A DNA stretch of 64,000 nt from Flavobacterium solisilvae. GTDB taxonomy: Bacteria; Bacteroidota; Bacteroidia; Flavobacteriales; Flavobacteriaceae. Positions 9,233 to 18,244 of this stretch are shown piece after piece (the stretch's first letter is position 1; every line of letters begins with the position of its first letter). The notes under the pieces were generated by a model. It did no database searches. It had not been told where the DNA came from and saw nothing but the letters and a program-made list of their open reading frames with translations. The DNA lies in NCBI RefSeq assembly GCF_012911605.1, contig NZ_JAAMPT010000208.1:310001-374000 (forward strand), written 5' to 3'. Both the position numbers and the translations under genes were made by a program.

Positions 9233-10642
9233 ATGTCGTCTCATTACGAAGCACCCATTAGAAAACCTTTAGTTATAGGTGATAAAACTTATCATGATGT
9301 AACAGTTGATGTAGCTGCTCCAGTTGAAGGTAGAGCAAATAAACAATGGTGGACTGTATTTTCCATAGCATTGGTAGCTTTCCTTTGGGGAATAGGTTGT
9401 ATAATTTACACTATATCTACAGGTATCGGAACTTGGGGATTAAATAAAACCGTTGGTTGGGCTTGGGATATTACTAACTTCGTTTGGTGGGTTGGTATTG
9501 GTCACGCTGGAACTCTAATTTCTGCAGTACTTTTGTTATTCCGCCAAAAATGGAGAATGGCAATTAACCGTTCGGCAGAAGCTATGACAATCTTCTCGGT
9601 TGTTCAAGCAGGTTTGTTCCCAATTATTCACATGGGAAGACCTTGGTTAGCGTATTGGGTTGTTCCGATTCCAAATCAATTTGGTTCACTTTGGGTAAAC
9701 TTTAACTCACCACTTCTTTGGGACGTATTTGCAATCTCTACTTATCTTTCTGTATCATTAGTTTTCTGGTGGACAGGTTTATTACCAGATTTTGCAATGC
9801 TTAGAGATAGAGCAGTTACTCCTTTCAATAAAAAAATCTATTCAATTTTAAGTTTCGGTTGGAGCGGAAGAGCAAAAGACTGGCAACGTTTTGAAGAAGT
9901 TTCTCTTGTATTAGCTGGTTTAGCAACGCCACTTGTACTTTCGGTACACACTATTGTATCGTTTGACTTTGCTACTTCGGTAATTCCAGGTTGGCATACA
10001 ACCATTTTCCCACCTTATTTCGTTGCTGGTGCGGTATTCTCAGGATTTGCGATGGTAAATACACTTCTTATCATCATGAGAAAAGTATCAAATTTAGAAG
10101 CTTATATCACTATCCAACATATTGAATTAATGAACATTGTAATCATGATTACAGGTTCTATCGTTGGTGTGGCTTATATAACAGAGTTATTCGTAGCTTG
10201 GTATTCAGGTGTAGAATATGAGCAGTATGCTTTCTTGAATAGAGCAACTGGTCCTTATGCTTGGGCTTATTGGGCAATGATGACATGTAACGTGTTCTCT
10301 CCACAGTTTATGTGGTTCAAAAAATTAAGAACAAGTATTATGTTCTCATTTGTAATCTCGATTGTAGTAAATATAGGTATGTGGTTTGAGCGTTTCGTAA
10401 TTATCGTTACATCACTTCACAGAGATTATTTACCATCATCATGGACAATGTTCTCACCAACATTTGTAGATATTGGAATTTATATTGGAACTATTGGTTT
10501 CTTCTTTGTCTTATTCCTTTTATATGCTAGAACTTTCCCTGTGATTGCTCAAGCAGAGGTAAAAACAATCTTGAAATCATCAGGAGAAAACTATAAAAGA
10601 GAAAGAGAAAAAGAAGGTCATAATCATTCAGATAAACACTAA
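9233..10642 (+). CDS. actC: ACIII membrane subunit ActC (NrfD/PsrC family)
   Basis: Integral membrane protein of 469 aa with about ten hydrophobic helices and the NrfD-type motifs GHAGTLISAVLLL and HMGRPWLAYW. In ACIII this subunit is thought to hold the quinol oxidation site next to ActB and possibly a proton path. The C-terminus is hydrophilic and charged and ends HNHSDKH, one of several His-rich tails in this operon. It starts 36 bases after actB; actD follows 8 bases later. Confidence 0.94.
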   Translation: MSSHYEAPIRKPLVIGDKTYHDVTVDVAAPVEGRANKQWWTVFSIALVAFLWGIGCIIYTISTGIGTWGLNKTVGWAWDITNFVWWVGIGHAGTLISAVLLLFRQKWRMAINRSAEAMTIFSVVQAGLFPIIHMGRPWLAYWVVPIPNQFGSLWVNFNSPLLWDVFAISTYLSVSLVFWWTGLLPDFAMLRDRAVTPFNKKIYSILSFGWSGRAKDWQRFEEVSLVLAGLATPLVLSVHTIVSFDFATSVIPGWHTTIFPPYFVAGAVFSGFAMVNTLLIIMRKVSNLEAYITIQHIELMNIVIMITGSIVGVAYITELFVAWYSGVEYEQYAFLNRATGPYAWAYWAMMTCNVFSPQFMWFKKLRTSIMFSFVISIVVNIGMWFERFVIIVTSLHRDYLPSSWTMFSPTFVDIGIYIGTIGFFFVLFLLYARTFPVIAQAEVKTILKSSGENYKREREKEGHNHSDKH

Positions 10643-10650
10643 TTGTTGTT

Positions 10651-11187
10651 ATGAGTAGTACTAAAGTTATACACGCATTATATAATGATGATGATATTTT
10701 GATGGATGCTGTAAAGCAAACAAGAAAAGCACATTATCATATTGAAGAAGTCTTTACTCCATTTCCAGTTCACGGTTTGGATAAAGCAATGGGATTAGCA
10801 CCAACCAGACTTGCTATTTGTGCCTTTATTTTTGGCTGTATCGGTATTTCATTCGCAACATGGATGATGTGGAATATCATGATTAACCCAACTGGTGGTT
10901 GGCCACAAGATATTGGAGGTAAACCAAGTTTTAGTTATTTACAAAACATGCCGGCTTTCGTTCCTGTAATGTTTGAGATGACCGTTTTCCATGCAGCTCA
11001 CTTAATGGTAATTACTTTCTATCTAAGAAGTAGATTGTGGCCATTTAAAGAAGCAGAAAATCCAGACGTTAGAACAACTGATGATCATTTTTTAATGGAA
11101 GTATCTGTGAATAATAATGAAGACGAATTGGTTTCATTCTTCCAAAAGACAGGTGCAGTTGAAGTTAAAGTTGTAGAAAAGCATTAA
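10651..11187 (+). CDS. actD: ACIII subunit ActD (DUF3341)
   Basis: A protein of 178 aa with two membrane helices (about 51-75 and 96-120 around ALAICAFIFGCIGISF and PVMFEMTVFHAAHLMVI), matching the DUF3341 family of ACIII ActD. The N-terminal cytoplasmic part starts with a typical KVIHALYNDDD. The role is structural, packing against ActC in the membrane. It is flanked at 8-9 base spacing by actC and actE, which implies tight translational coupling. Confidence 0.92.
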   Translation: MSSTKVIHALYNDDDILMDAVKQTRKAHYHIEEVFTPFPVHGLDKAMGLAPTRLAICAFIFGCIGISFATWMMWNIMINPTGGWPQDIGGKPSFSYLQNMPAFVPVMFEMTVFHAAHLMVITFYLRSRLWPFKEAENPDVRTTDDHFLMEVSVNNNEDELVSFFQKTGAVEVKVVEKH

Positions 11188-11196
11188 AAAGAGAAT

Positions 11197-11757
11197 ATGA
11201 AAAAGTTACTTAAAGTAGTATTTATATTTGGTTTAACTGTTTCGTTGTCTTCTTGTAAAGATGATAAGAAACCTAATTACCAATACATGCCAAACATGTA
11301 TGAATCGGTTGCTTATGAAACCTATTCGGAATCTGATGCTTTCAATTCACCTACAGGTTTGAAAGGAAAAGAAGGTCAATTACCTGTTGATGAAACTATA
11401 AAAAGAGGTTTTCAGCCTTATGAATATCCAAACACTACAGCAGGATATGAAGCTGCAAAAGCAAGTTTAAAATCACCGCTTGATCCAGCAACTGTTGATA
11501 TGAAAAAAGCTCAAGAATTATTTGATATTTATTGTGCTATTTGTCACGGAACTGCTGGCGATGGAAAAGGTAAATTAGTAACCAATGAAAAGTTTCTTGG
11601 AGTTCCAAGTTATAAAGATAGAGTTATTACCGAAGGAAGTATTTTTCACGTAATTACTTATGGGTTAAATTCAATGGGTTCACATGCTAATCAGTTAAAC
11701 CAAGAAGAAAGATGGTTAGTGACGGCTTATGTTCAAAAACTGAAAAGCGAATTATAA
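11197..11757 (+). CDS. actE: ACIII subunit ActE, monoheme cytochrome c lipoprotein
   Basis: A 186-aa lipoprotein: signal peptide with lipobox SLSSC (Cys about 21) followed by acidic/lysine residues. A class I cytochrome c domain has CAICH near residue 112 and a distal Met in LNSMGSH. As known for ACIII, the lipid-anchored ActE lies next to ActA and takes part in passing electrons onward. It is one of seven heme c motifs encoded by the operon (six in ActA, one here). Confidence 0.94.
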   Translation: MKKLLKVVFIFGLTVSLSSCKDDKKPNYQYMPNMYESVAYETYSESDAFNSPTGLKGKEGQLPVDETIKRGFQPYEYPNTTAGYEAAKASLKSPLDPATVDMKKAQELFDIYCAICHGTAGDGKGKLVTNEKFLGVPSYKDRVITEGSIFHVITYGLNSMGSHANQLNQEERWLVTAYVQKLKSEL

Positions 11758-11784
11758 TTGTAGAATAAACTGATTGTTATAGAT

Positions 11785-13113
11785 ATGTATACTTTTTCTA
11801 GTAAATTAAAAACATTTTCATTCATCTTGATGCTTTTAGGAGTATTGGGAATTGGTTATGGCTTCTTTTCGGCGCCAAAAACAATTCAAGATGTAGAAAC
11901 TATACTTGCTGCTGATAGTCATGGTCATCATGATGCAAAACATGATGCACATGCAACTGAAAAGCACGATGCAAAAGCAGAAGCTGAGCATCAAGAACAC
12001 CTTGAGCATGTTTTACACCAATTGCAAAACAAACCTTGGGCAGCCGTTTATGTAGCTGGTTTGTTTTTCATGTTGATTTCTCTTGGAGCTTTAGCTTTTT
12101 ATGCTATTCAACAAGTAGCACAAGCAGGTTGGTCACCAGTATTATTTAGAGTAATGCAAGGTATAACCGCTTATTTATTACCAGGTTCAATCATTGTTTT
12201 TATTATATTATTACTTTCAGGTTTTCACGTAAATCATTTATTCGTATGGATGAAAGATGGTGTAACCGAAGTTGGTCATGAAAACTACGACAAACTTATC
12301 GCAGGAAAATCAGGTTATTTGAATTTCCCATTCTGGATTATCAGAGCTGCAATATTTATCGCTGGTTGGAATTTATACCGTTATTTATCTAGAAAAAACT
12401 GTTTAGCTCAAGACGAAGCTAATGACAATACATTCTATAAAAAGAACTTCAAAATGTCTGCGGCATTTTTAGTGTTCTTCATTGTTTCTGAGTCTATTAT
12501 GTCTTGGGATTGGATTATGTCAGTAGATCCACACTGGTTCAGTACATTATTTGGATGGTATGTTTTTGCAAGTTTCTTTGTAAGTGGTATTACTGTAATT
12601 TCTATGGTAACATTATACTTAAAATCAAAAGGATATTTAGAACACGTAAATACAAGTCATATCCACGATTTATCAAAATTCATGTTTGGTATTAGTATCT
12701 TTTGGACGTATTTGTGGTTTTCGCAATTTATGTTGATATGGTATTCTAACATTCCAGAAGAGGTTACCTACTTCATCACAAGAATAGAGGATTACAACAT
12801 TACTTTCTTTGGTGCTGTTGCCATGAACTTTATTTTCCCATTCTTGGTTTTAATTAACACCGATTTCAAACGTATTACTTGGATTATCGTTATGGCTGGG
12901 ACTGTAATTTTAGCAGGTCACTATATTGATTTCTTCAACATGATTATGCCAGCAACAGTTGGAGACCAATGGTTTATTGGTGTAACTGAAATCGCAGCAA
13001 TTTTATTCTTCTTAGGATTATTTATTTTAGTAGTATTTACAGCTTTAACAAAAGCTCCATTAGTGCCAAAACGTAATCCATTGATTGAAGAAAGTAAACA
13101 TTTTCATTATTAA
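11785..13113 (+). CDS. actF: ACIII membrane subunit ActF (NrfD/PsrC family)
   Basis: Second NrfD-like membrane subunit of ACIII, 442 aa, with about ten membrane helices. The first helix (about 9-29) is followed by an unusual periplasmic or loop segment of about 45 residues very rich in His, Asp, Ala and Glu (HGHHDAKHDAHATEKHDAK and on), then the remaining helices. The His-rich loop is not needed for the fold and could bind copper or heme-transfer metals; that is inference. It sits 27 bases after actE and 21 before coxB. Confidence 0.93.
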   Translation: MYTFSSKLKTFSFILMLLGVLGIGYGFFSAPKTIQDVETILAADSHGHHDAKHDAHATEKHDAKAEAEHQEHLEHVLHQLQNKPWAAVYVAGLFFMLISLGALAFYAIQQVAQAGWSPVLFRVMQGITAYLLPGSIIVFIILLLSGFHVNHLFVWMKDGVTEVGHENYDKLIAGKSGYLNFPFWIIRAAIFIAGWNLYRYLSRKNCLAQDEANDNTFYKKNFKMSAAFLVFFIVSESIMSWDWIMSVDPHWFSTLFGWYVFASFFVSGITVISMVTLYLKSKGYLEHVNTSHIHDLSKFMFGISIFWTYLWFSQFMLIWYSNIPEEVTYFITRIEDYNITFFGAVAMNFIFPFLVLINTDFKRITWIIVMAGTVILAGHYIDFFNMIMPATVGDQWFIGVTEIAAILFFLGLFILVVFTALTKAPLVPKRNPLIEESKHFHY

Positions 13114-13134
13114 TATTTTAAAGAAAAAAAACAA

Positions 13135-14322
13135 ATGACAACTTTTTTGATACTTATAGTTGTAGCTTTATTAGCAATTGCTTTGTGGCAGTTAACCAAA
13201 ATTTTTGACCTAACTCAAGTAGGTTCAAGAGTTAACGATACTCAGGTTGCAGATGATAATGACAATAAAGTTAATGGATACTTAATGTTTGCTTTTCTTG
13301 TTTTCATATACATCACTACAATTTATTGTGTATGGAATTATGGACATTTCCCGTTGTTGAGCGACTCAGCTTCTGAACACGGACCATTAGTAGACAATTT
13401 GATGATAATTTCATTAGTTTTAATTTTTATCGTTCAAACTATTACTCAAGCATTATTACACTATTTCGCTTTTAAATATAGAGGAAGAGAAGGACAAAAA
13501 GCACTTTATTTCGCTGATAACAACAAGTTAGAAGTTATTTGGAGTTCAATTCCAGCAGTAGTTTTAGCAGGTTTAATTCTTTATGGATTATACGCTTGGA
13601 ACAATATTATGTTTGTTGATAAAGAGCAAGAACAAGATGCTATCATAATAGAATTATACGCAAAACAATTTGGTTGGGAAGCGCGTTATGCTGGAACTGA
13701 TAATGTTTTAGGAAAAGCAAACGTTCGTTATATTGAAGGTGTAAATAATCTTGGAGTTGATTTATCTGATCCAAATGCACAAGACGATTTTGCTTCTACT
13801 GAATTACATTTGCCAAAAGGTAAAAGAGTAATTTTCAAGATGCGTTCTCAAGACGTTTTGCACTCAGCTTATATGCCACATTTTAGAGCACAAATGAATT
13901 GTGTTCCAGGTATGGTTACTACTTTTTCTTTCATTCCAACGTTAACAACAACCGAAATGAGAGAAAGACCAGCTATTGTTGAAAAAGTTGCCAATATCAA
14001 TGCAATTAGAGCTAAAAACAGCGAAAAATTGGTTGCAAAAGGTGAAGCCGCTTTAGAACCATACACTTTTGATTATCTATTACTTTGTAACAAAATTTGT
14101 GGTGCTTCTCACTACAACATGCAAATGAAAATTGTTGTTGATACTCCAGAAGATTTCAACAAATGGATGAAAGAAAAACAATCAAAAACTATTGCTGCTG
14201 CAGTGAAAGTTGCTGCTGCCGAAGCTGCTGCTACAGAAGCTCAAGCTGCAAAACCTGATACTACTTCAGTAACAACAACTAAAGACACAACTTTAGTGGC
14301 TCATTCAACAGAAGTTAAATAA
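13135..14322 (+). CDS. coxB: Cytochrome c oxidase subunit II (CuA)
   Basis: A 395-aa CuA subunit of aa3 oxidase. It shows four predicted membrane helices (about 2-22, 49-70, 89-110, 134-160), two more than the classical two; the last two correspond to the classical pair. The CuA domain carries VLHSAYMPHFRAQMN and the C-x3-C-x3-H-x2-M ligand motif CNKICGASHYNM. The C-terminal tail is Ala/Thr-rich low complexity. No heme motif is present, so electrons must arrive from an external carrier such as the ActA or ActE heme domain. It is cotranscribed with ACIII, consistent with the ACIII-aa3 supercomplex described for F. johnsoniae. Confidence 0.94.
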   Translation: MTTFLILIVVALLAIALWQLTKIFDLTQVGSRVNDTQVADDNDNKVNGYLMFAFLVFIYITTIYCVWNYGHFPLLSDSASEHGPLVDNLMIISLVLIFIVQTITQALLHYFAFKYRGREGQKALYFADNNKLEVIWSSIPAVVLAGLILYGLYAWNNIMFVDKEQEQDAIIIELYAKQFGWEARYAGTDNVLGKANVRYIEGVNNLGVDLSDPNAQDDFASTELHLPKGKRVIFKMRSQDVLHSAYMPHFRAQMNCVPGMVTTFSFIPTLTTTEMRERPAIVEKVANINAIRAKNSEKLVAKGEAALEPYTFDYLLLCNKICGASHYNMQMKIVVDTPEDFNKWMKEKQSKTIAAAVKVAAAEAAATEAQAAKPDTTSVTTTKDTTLVAHSTEVK

Positions 14323-14348
14323 TTATTTAAAATATAAAGCTTAATAAT

Positions 14349-16157
14349 ATGTCATCAGAAGCTCACAATCACGCACACGAAAATGATCACGGTCACGACC
14401 ACGAGCATCACCATAAAGATACTTTTATCACTAAATATATTTTCAGTATTGACCATAAAATGATCTCTAAACAGTATTTAATTACTGGTATCATTATGGG
14501 TATTATTGGTGTTGGAATGTCTATGTTATTCAGAATGCAAATTGCATGGCCTGAAGAATCATTCAAAATTTTCAATATATTATTAGGTGATAAATTTGCT
14601 CCAAATGGAGTAATGACCAATGAAGTATATTTGGCATTAATTACCATTCACGGTACTATCATGGTATTCTTTGTACTTACTGCTGGTTTGAGTGGAACAT
14701 TTAGTAACCTTTTGATTCCATTACAGATTGGTGCGCGAGATATGGCATCAGGTTTCTTGAACATGGTTTCTTATTGGTTGTTTTTCCTTTCAAGTGTTAT
14801 CATGGTTATTTCTCTATTTGTAGAGTCAGGACCAGCTTCTGCAGGATGGACAATTTATCCACCATTGAGTGCTTTACCTCAATCTATTTCAGGTTCAGGA
14901 ACAGGTATGACACTTTGGTTAGTTTCTATGGCTATTTTCATTGCATCTTCTTTATTAGGTTCTTTGAATTACGTAGTAACCGTTATCAACCTTAGAACAA
15001 AAGGTATGTCAATGACTAGAATGCCTTTAACTATTTGGGCTTTCTTTATTACAGCAATCATCGGTATCATTTCGTTCCCAGTTTTATTATCAGCAGCTTT
15101 ATTGTTGATCATGGATAGAAGTTTTGGTACTTCATTCTTCTTGTCTGATATTTATTTGGCAGGTGAAGTATTGAATTATCAAGGTGGTTCGCCAGTGTTG
15201 TTTGAGCATTTATTCTGGTTCTTAGGACATCCTGAAGTATATATCGTATTATTACCAGCTCTTGGTATTACATCAGAAGTTATAGCTACCAATGCTCGTA
15301 AACCAATCTTTGGTTACAGAGCGATGATTATGTCAATTATTGCAATTGCATTCTTGTCAACCATCGTTTGGGGACATCACATGTTTATCTCAGGTATGAA
15401 TCCATTCTTAGGTTCGGTATTTACCTTTACAACCTTATTGATTGCAATTCCATCTGCGGTAAAAGCGTTTAACTACATTACGACGTTATGGAAAGGTAAT
15501 CTTCAAATGAACCCAGGAATGTTGTTCTCTATTGGATTAGTTTCAACATTCATCACTGGAGGTTTAACTGGAATTATTCTTGGAGATAGTACTTTAGATA
15601 TTAACGTTCACGATACATATTTCGTTGTTGCTCACTTTCACTTAGTAATGGGTATTTCGGCTCTTTACGGAATGTTCGCTGGAATTTATCATTGGTTCCC
15701 AAGAATGTTCGGTAGAATGTTGAATAAAAACTTAGGATATGTTCACTTTTGGGTAACTGCGGTTTGTGCTTATGGAGTTTTCTTCCCAATGCACTTTATT
15801 GGAATGGCAGGTTTACCAAGAAGATATTATACAAATACTAACTTCCCATTATTTGACGATTTAGCAAATGTGAACGTCGTTATTACTGTATTTGCTCTTG
15901 TTGGTGGTGTATTCCAATTGGTGTTCTTGTGGAACTTCTTCCATAGTATTTTCTATGGTAAAAAGGCAGAACAAAATCCATGGAAATCCAATACACTTGA
16001 ATGGACTGCTCCAGTGGAACATATTCACGGAAACTGGCCAGGAGAACTTCCAGAAGTTCACAGATGGGCTTATGATTATAGCAAACCAGGTCACGATGAA
16101 GATTTCGTTCCTCAAAACGTACCAATGAAGCCAGGTGAAGAAGTATTACATCACTAA
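14349..16157 (+). CDS. coxA: Cytochrome c oxidase subunit I (aa3 type)
   Basis: Catalytic heme-copper subunit, 602 aa with 12 or more helices. Visible motifs: GHPEVYI with the His-Tyr crosslink pair and the D-channel Glu, the CuB pair in WGHHMF, and the heme a/a3 ligands in VVAHFHLVMG. The first 24 residues are strikingly His-rich (HNHAHENDHGHDHEHHHKD) and lie before the first helix; the protein ends HH. Subunits III and IV and assembly factors are not in the window. It is the last gene of the operon and is followed by a terminator. Confidence 0.96.
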   Translation: MSSEAHNHAHENDHGHDHEHHHKDTFITKYIFSIDHKMISKQYLITGIIMGIIGVGMSMLFRMQIAWPEESFKIFNILLGDKFAPNGVMTNEVYLALITIHGTIMVFFVLTAGLSGTFSNLLIPLQIGARDMASGFLNMVSYWLFFLSSVIMVISLFVESGPASAGWTIYPPLSALPQSISGSGTGMTLWLVSMAIFIASSLLGSLNYVVTVINLRTKGMSMTRMPLTIWAFFITAIIGIISFPVLLSAALLLIMDRSFGTSFFLSDIYLAGEVLNYQGGSPVLFEHLFWFLGHPEVYIVLLPALGITSEVIATNARKPIFGYRAMIMSIIAIAFLSTIVWGHHMFISGMNPFLGSVFTFTTLLIAIPSAVKAFNYITTLWKGNLQMNPGMLFSIGLVSTFITGGLTGIILGDSTLDINVHDTYFVVAHFHLVMGISALYGMFAGIYHWFPRMFGRMLNKNLGYVHFWVTAVCAYGVFFPMHFIGMAGLPRRYYTNTNFPLFDDLANVNVVITVFALVGGVFQLVFLWNFFHSIFYGKKAEQNPWKSNTLEWTAPVEHIHGNWPGELPEVHRWAYDYSKPGHDEDFVPQNVPMKPGEEVLHH

Positions 16158-16174
16158 TCGGTTTTAAAAATTAT

Positions 16175-16208
16175 AAAAAATGCCTTTCATCATCGAAAGG
16201 CATTTTTA
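16175..16208 (+). terminator. Terminator of the act-cox operon
   Basis: A 12-bp perfect stem AAAATGCCTTTC / GAAAGGCATTTT with loop ATCATC, 17 bases after the coxA stop, followed by T-rich sequence. An ATG inside it (16180) is in frame with ruvB but is not its start. Confidence 0.88.
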
Positions 16209-16227
16209 TTTGCATCCAACTTTATCC

Positions 16228-16235
16228 TATATTTG
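16228..16235 (+). promoter_or_regulatory. -7 box of ruvB, 4 bases before the ATG
   Basis: Perfect TATATTTG with TTTG 15 bases upstream. Only TAGT separates it from the ruvB ATG, so transcription should start at or inside the start codon (leaderless mRNA). Confidence 0.65.
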
Positions 16236-16239
16236 TAGT

Positions 16240-17262
16240 ATGAACGAAAATCTTAATCCAACGAATGCCAATTTTAATCCAGAAGAGCTTGACTTAGAAA
16301 AAAAGTTAAGGCCATTATCTTTTGATGATTTTACTGGTCAAGAACAAGTACTTGAAAATTTAAAGGTATTCGTTGAAGCGGCTAATCTTAGAAGTGAAGC
16401 ATTAGATCATACCTTATTTCACGGTCCGCCAGGATTGGGGAAAACGACATTAGCTAATATTTTGGCTAATGAACTTGGTGTTGGAATCAAAATTACTTCT
16501 GGACCAGTTTTGGATAAACCCGGAGATTTAGCTGGTCTTTTGACAAATCTTGAGGAACGAGATGTTCTTTTTATAGACGAAATCCATCGTTTAAGTCCTG
16601 TTGTTGAAGAATATTTGTATTCGGCAATGGAAGACTTCAAAATAGATATTATGATTGAATCTGGACCAAATGCACGAACGGTTCAAATTAATTTAAATCC
16701 GTTTACATTGGTTGGTGCAACAACACGTTCTGGTTTGTTGACTGCGCCAATGCGAGCTCGTTTTGGAATTCAAAGTAGATTACAATATTACAACACCGAA
16801 TTATTAACGACAATCGTTCAGCGTAGTTCAGCAATCCTTAAAATGCCAATTACAATGGAAGCGGCAATAGAAATTGCAGGAAGAAGTCGTGGAACACCGC
16901 GTATAGCTAACGCATTGCTTCGAAGAGTTCGTGATTTTGCTCAAATCAAAGGAAATGGTAAAATCGATATCGAAATTGCTAAATTCTCTTTAAAAGCATT
17001 ACATGTTGATGCACATGGTTTGGACGAAATGGATAATAAAATTCTAACGACCATAATTGATAAATTCAAAGGCGGACCAGTTGGTCTTTCTACTTTAGCA
17101 ACAGCTGTTTCTGAAAGCGGAGAAACCATAGAAGAAGTTTATGAACCGTTTTTAATTCAGGAAGGTTTTATCATCCGGACACCTCGCGGAAGAGAAGTTA
17201 CTGAAAAGGCATATAAACATTTGGGCAGAATAAAAGGATTTAATCAAGGGGAATTGTTTTAG
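16240..17262 (+). CDS. ruvB: Holliday junction branch migration helicase RuvB
   Basis: AAA+ motor that drives branch migration of Holliday junctions with RuvA and RuvC. The 340 aa begin MNENLNPTN; the longer frame starting at 16180 lies in the upstream terminator and is rejected. Walker [10 protein letters not shown], Walker [10 protein letters not shown], sensor 1 GATTRSG, and the C-terminal winged helix ([13 protein letters not shown]) are all present. queG starts 3 bases after the stop, so the two are cotranscribed, a common pairing in Flavobacteriia. Confidence 0.96.
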   Translation: MNENLNPTNANFNPEELDLEKKLRPLSFDDFTGQEQVLENLKVFVEAANLRSEALDHTLFHGPPGLGKTTLANILANELGVGIKITSGPVLDKPGDLAGLLTNLEERDVLFIDEIHRLSPVVEEYLYSAMEDFKIDIMIESGPNARTVQINLNPFTLVGATTRSGLLTAPMRARFGIQSRLQYYNTELLTTIVQRSSAILKMPITMEAAIEIAGRSRGTPRIANALLRRVRDFAQIKGNGKIDIEIAKFSLKALHVDAHGLDEMDNKILTTIIDKFKGGPVGLSTLATAVSESGETIEEVYEPFLIQEGFIIRTPRGREVTEKAYKHLGRIKGFNQGELF

Positions 17263-17265
17263 ATT

Positions 17266-18192
17266 TTGATTAACAATAAACAAAAATATACTCAAATCAT
17301 CAAAGCCGAAGCCAAACGCCTCGGTTTTCTTTCATGTGGTATTTCTAAAGCAGGTTTTCTGGAAGAAGATGCGCCAAGATTGGAGAAATGGTTAAATCAA
17401 AATCATCATGGTAAAATGGATTACATGACTGATTATTTTGATAAGCGATTAGATCCAACCTTATTGGTTCCTGATTCTAAGAGTGTGATTTCATTATTGC
17501 TGAATTATTATCCGCCAGACTTTCAAAATGCAGATAGTTATAAGATTTCAAAATATGCCTACGGAAAGGATTACCATTCTGTTTTAAAGAAAAAATTAAA
17601 GAAATTATTAAGAGCTATTCGAACTGAAATTGGTGATGTTTCTGGTCGTGCTTTCATGGATTTTGCTCCGGTTATGGAAAAATCTTGGGCAGCAAAAAGT
17701 GGTTTGGGTTGGATAGGTAAAAACGCTAACTTAATTACTCAAAAAACGGGTTCATTTTATTTTATTGCGGAATTAATTTTGGATTTAGAATTGGAATATG
17801 ATAATCCTACAACCGACCATTGTGGTTCGTGTACGGCTTGTATCGATGCGTGTCCAACTGAAGCCATTGTTGCGCCTTATGTTGTTGATGGAAGCAAATG
17901 TATTTCTTATTACACCATCGAGCTTAAAGAAAATATTCCGCAGGAGATGAAAGGAAAACTAGACGATTGGATGTTTGGTTGCGATGTTTGTCAAGATGTT
18001 TGTCCGTGGAATCGTTTTTCAAAAGCGCATAGCGAACCATTGTTTACACCTTATCCAGAATTGTTGTCCTATTCTAAAAAAGACTGGGAAGAAATCACCG
18101 AAGAAACGTTTGCTAAAGTATTCACTAATTCGCCACTAAAAAGAACCAAATTAGAAGGATTGAAACGTAATATTAAGTTTTTGAAATATTAG
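17266..18192 (+). CDS. queG: Epoxyqueuosine reductase QueG
   Basis: Cobalamin- and [4Fe-4S]-dependent enzyme that reduces epoxyqueuosine to queuosine in tRNA anticodons. The 308 aa carry two ferredoxin-type sets, [15 protein letters not shown] and [11 protein letters not shown], and the DUF1730 N-terminal half. The start is a TTG at 17266, three bases after ruvB; the first ATG would be at residue 50 and would remove conserved sequence ([19 protein letters not shown]), so a non-ATG start is needed. Translation probably depends on termination of ruvB. Confidence 0.93.
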   Translation: MINNKQKYTQIIKAEAKRLGFLSCGISKAGFLEEDAPRLEKWLNQNHHGKMDYMTDYFDKRLDPTLLVPDSKSVISLLLNYYPPDFQNADSYKISKYAYGKDYHSVLKKKLKKLLRAIRTEIGDVSGRAFMDFAPVMEKSWAAKSGLGWIGKNANLITQKTGSFYFIAELILDLELEYDNPTTDHCGSCTACIDACPTEAIVAPYVVDGSKCISYYTIELKENIPQEMKGKLDDWMFGCDVCQDVCPWNRFSKAHSEPLFTPYPELLSYSKKDWEEITEETFAKVFTNSPLKRTKLEGLKRNIKFLKY

Positions 18193-18244
18193 TTTAAATT
18201 AGTTTTATAATATTGTTATTTAAAGTGTTCTCTAAAACTTTAAA

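Noticed and set aside
16180-16239. N-terminal extension of RuvB from an upstream ATG
   Set aside because: It lies in the terminator hairpin of the act-cox operon and upstream of the predicted transcription start; RuvB proteins begin near MNENLNP here.
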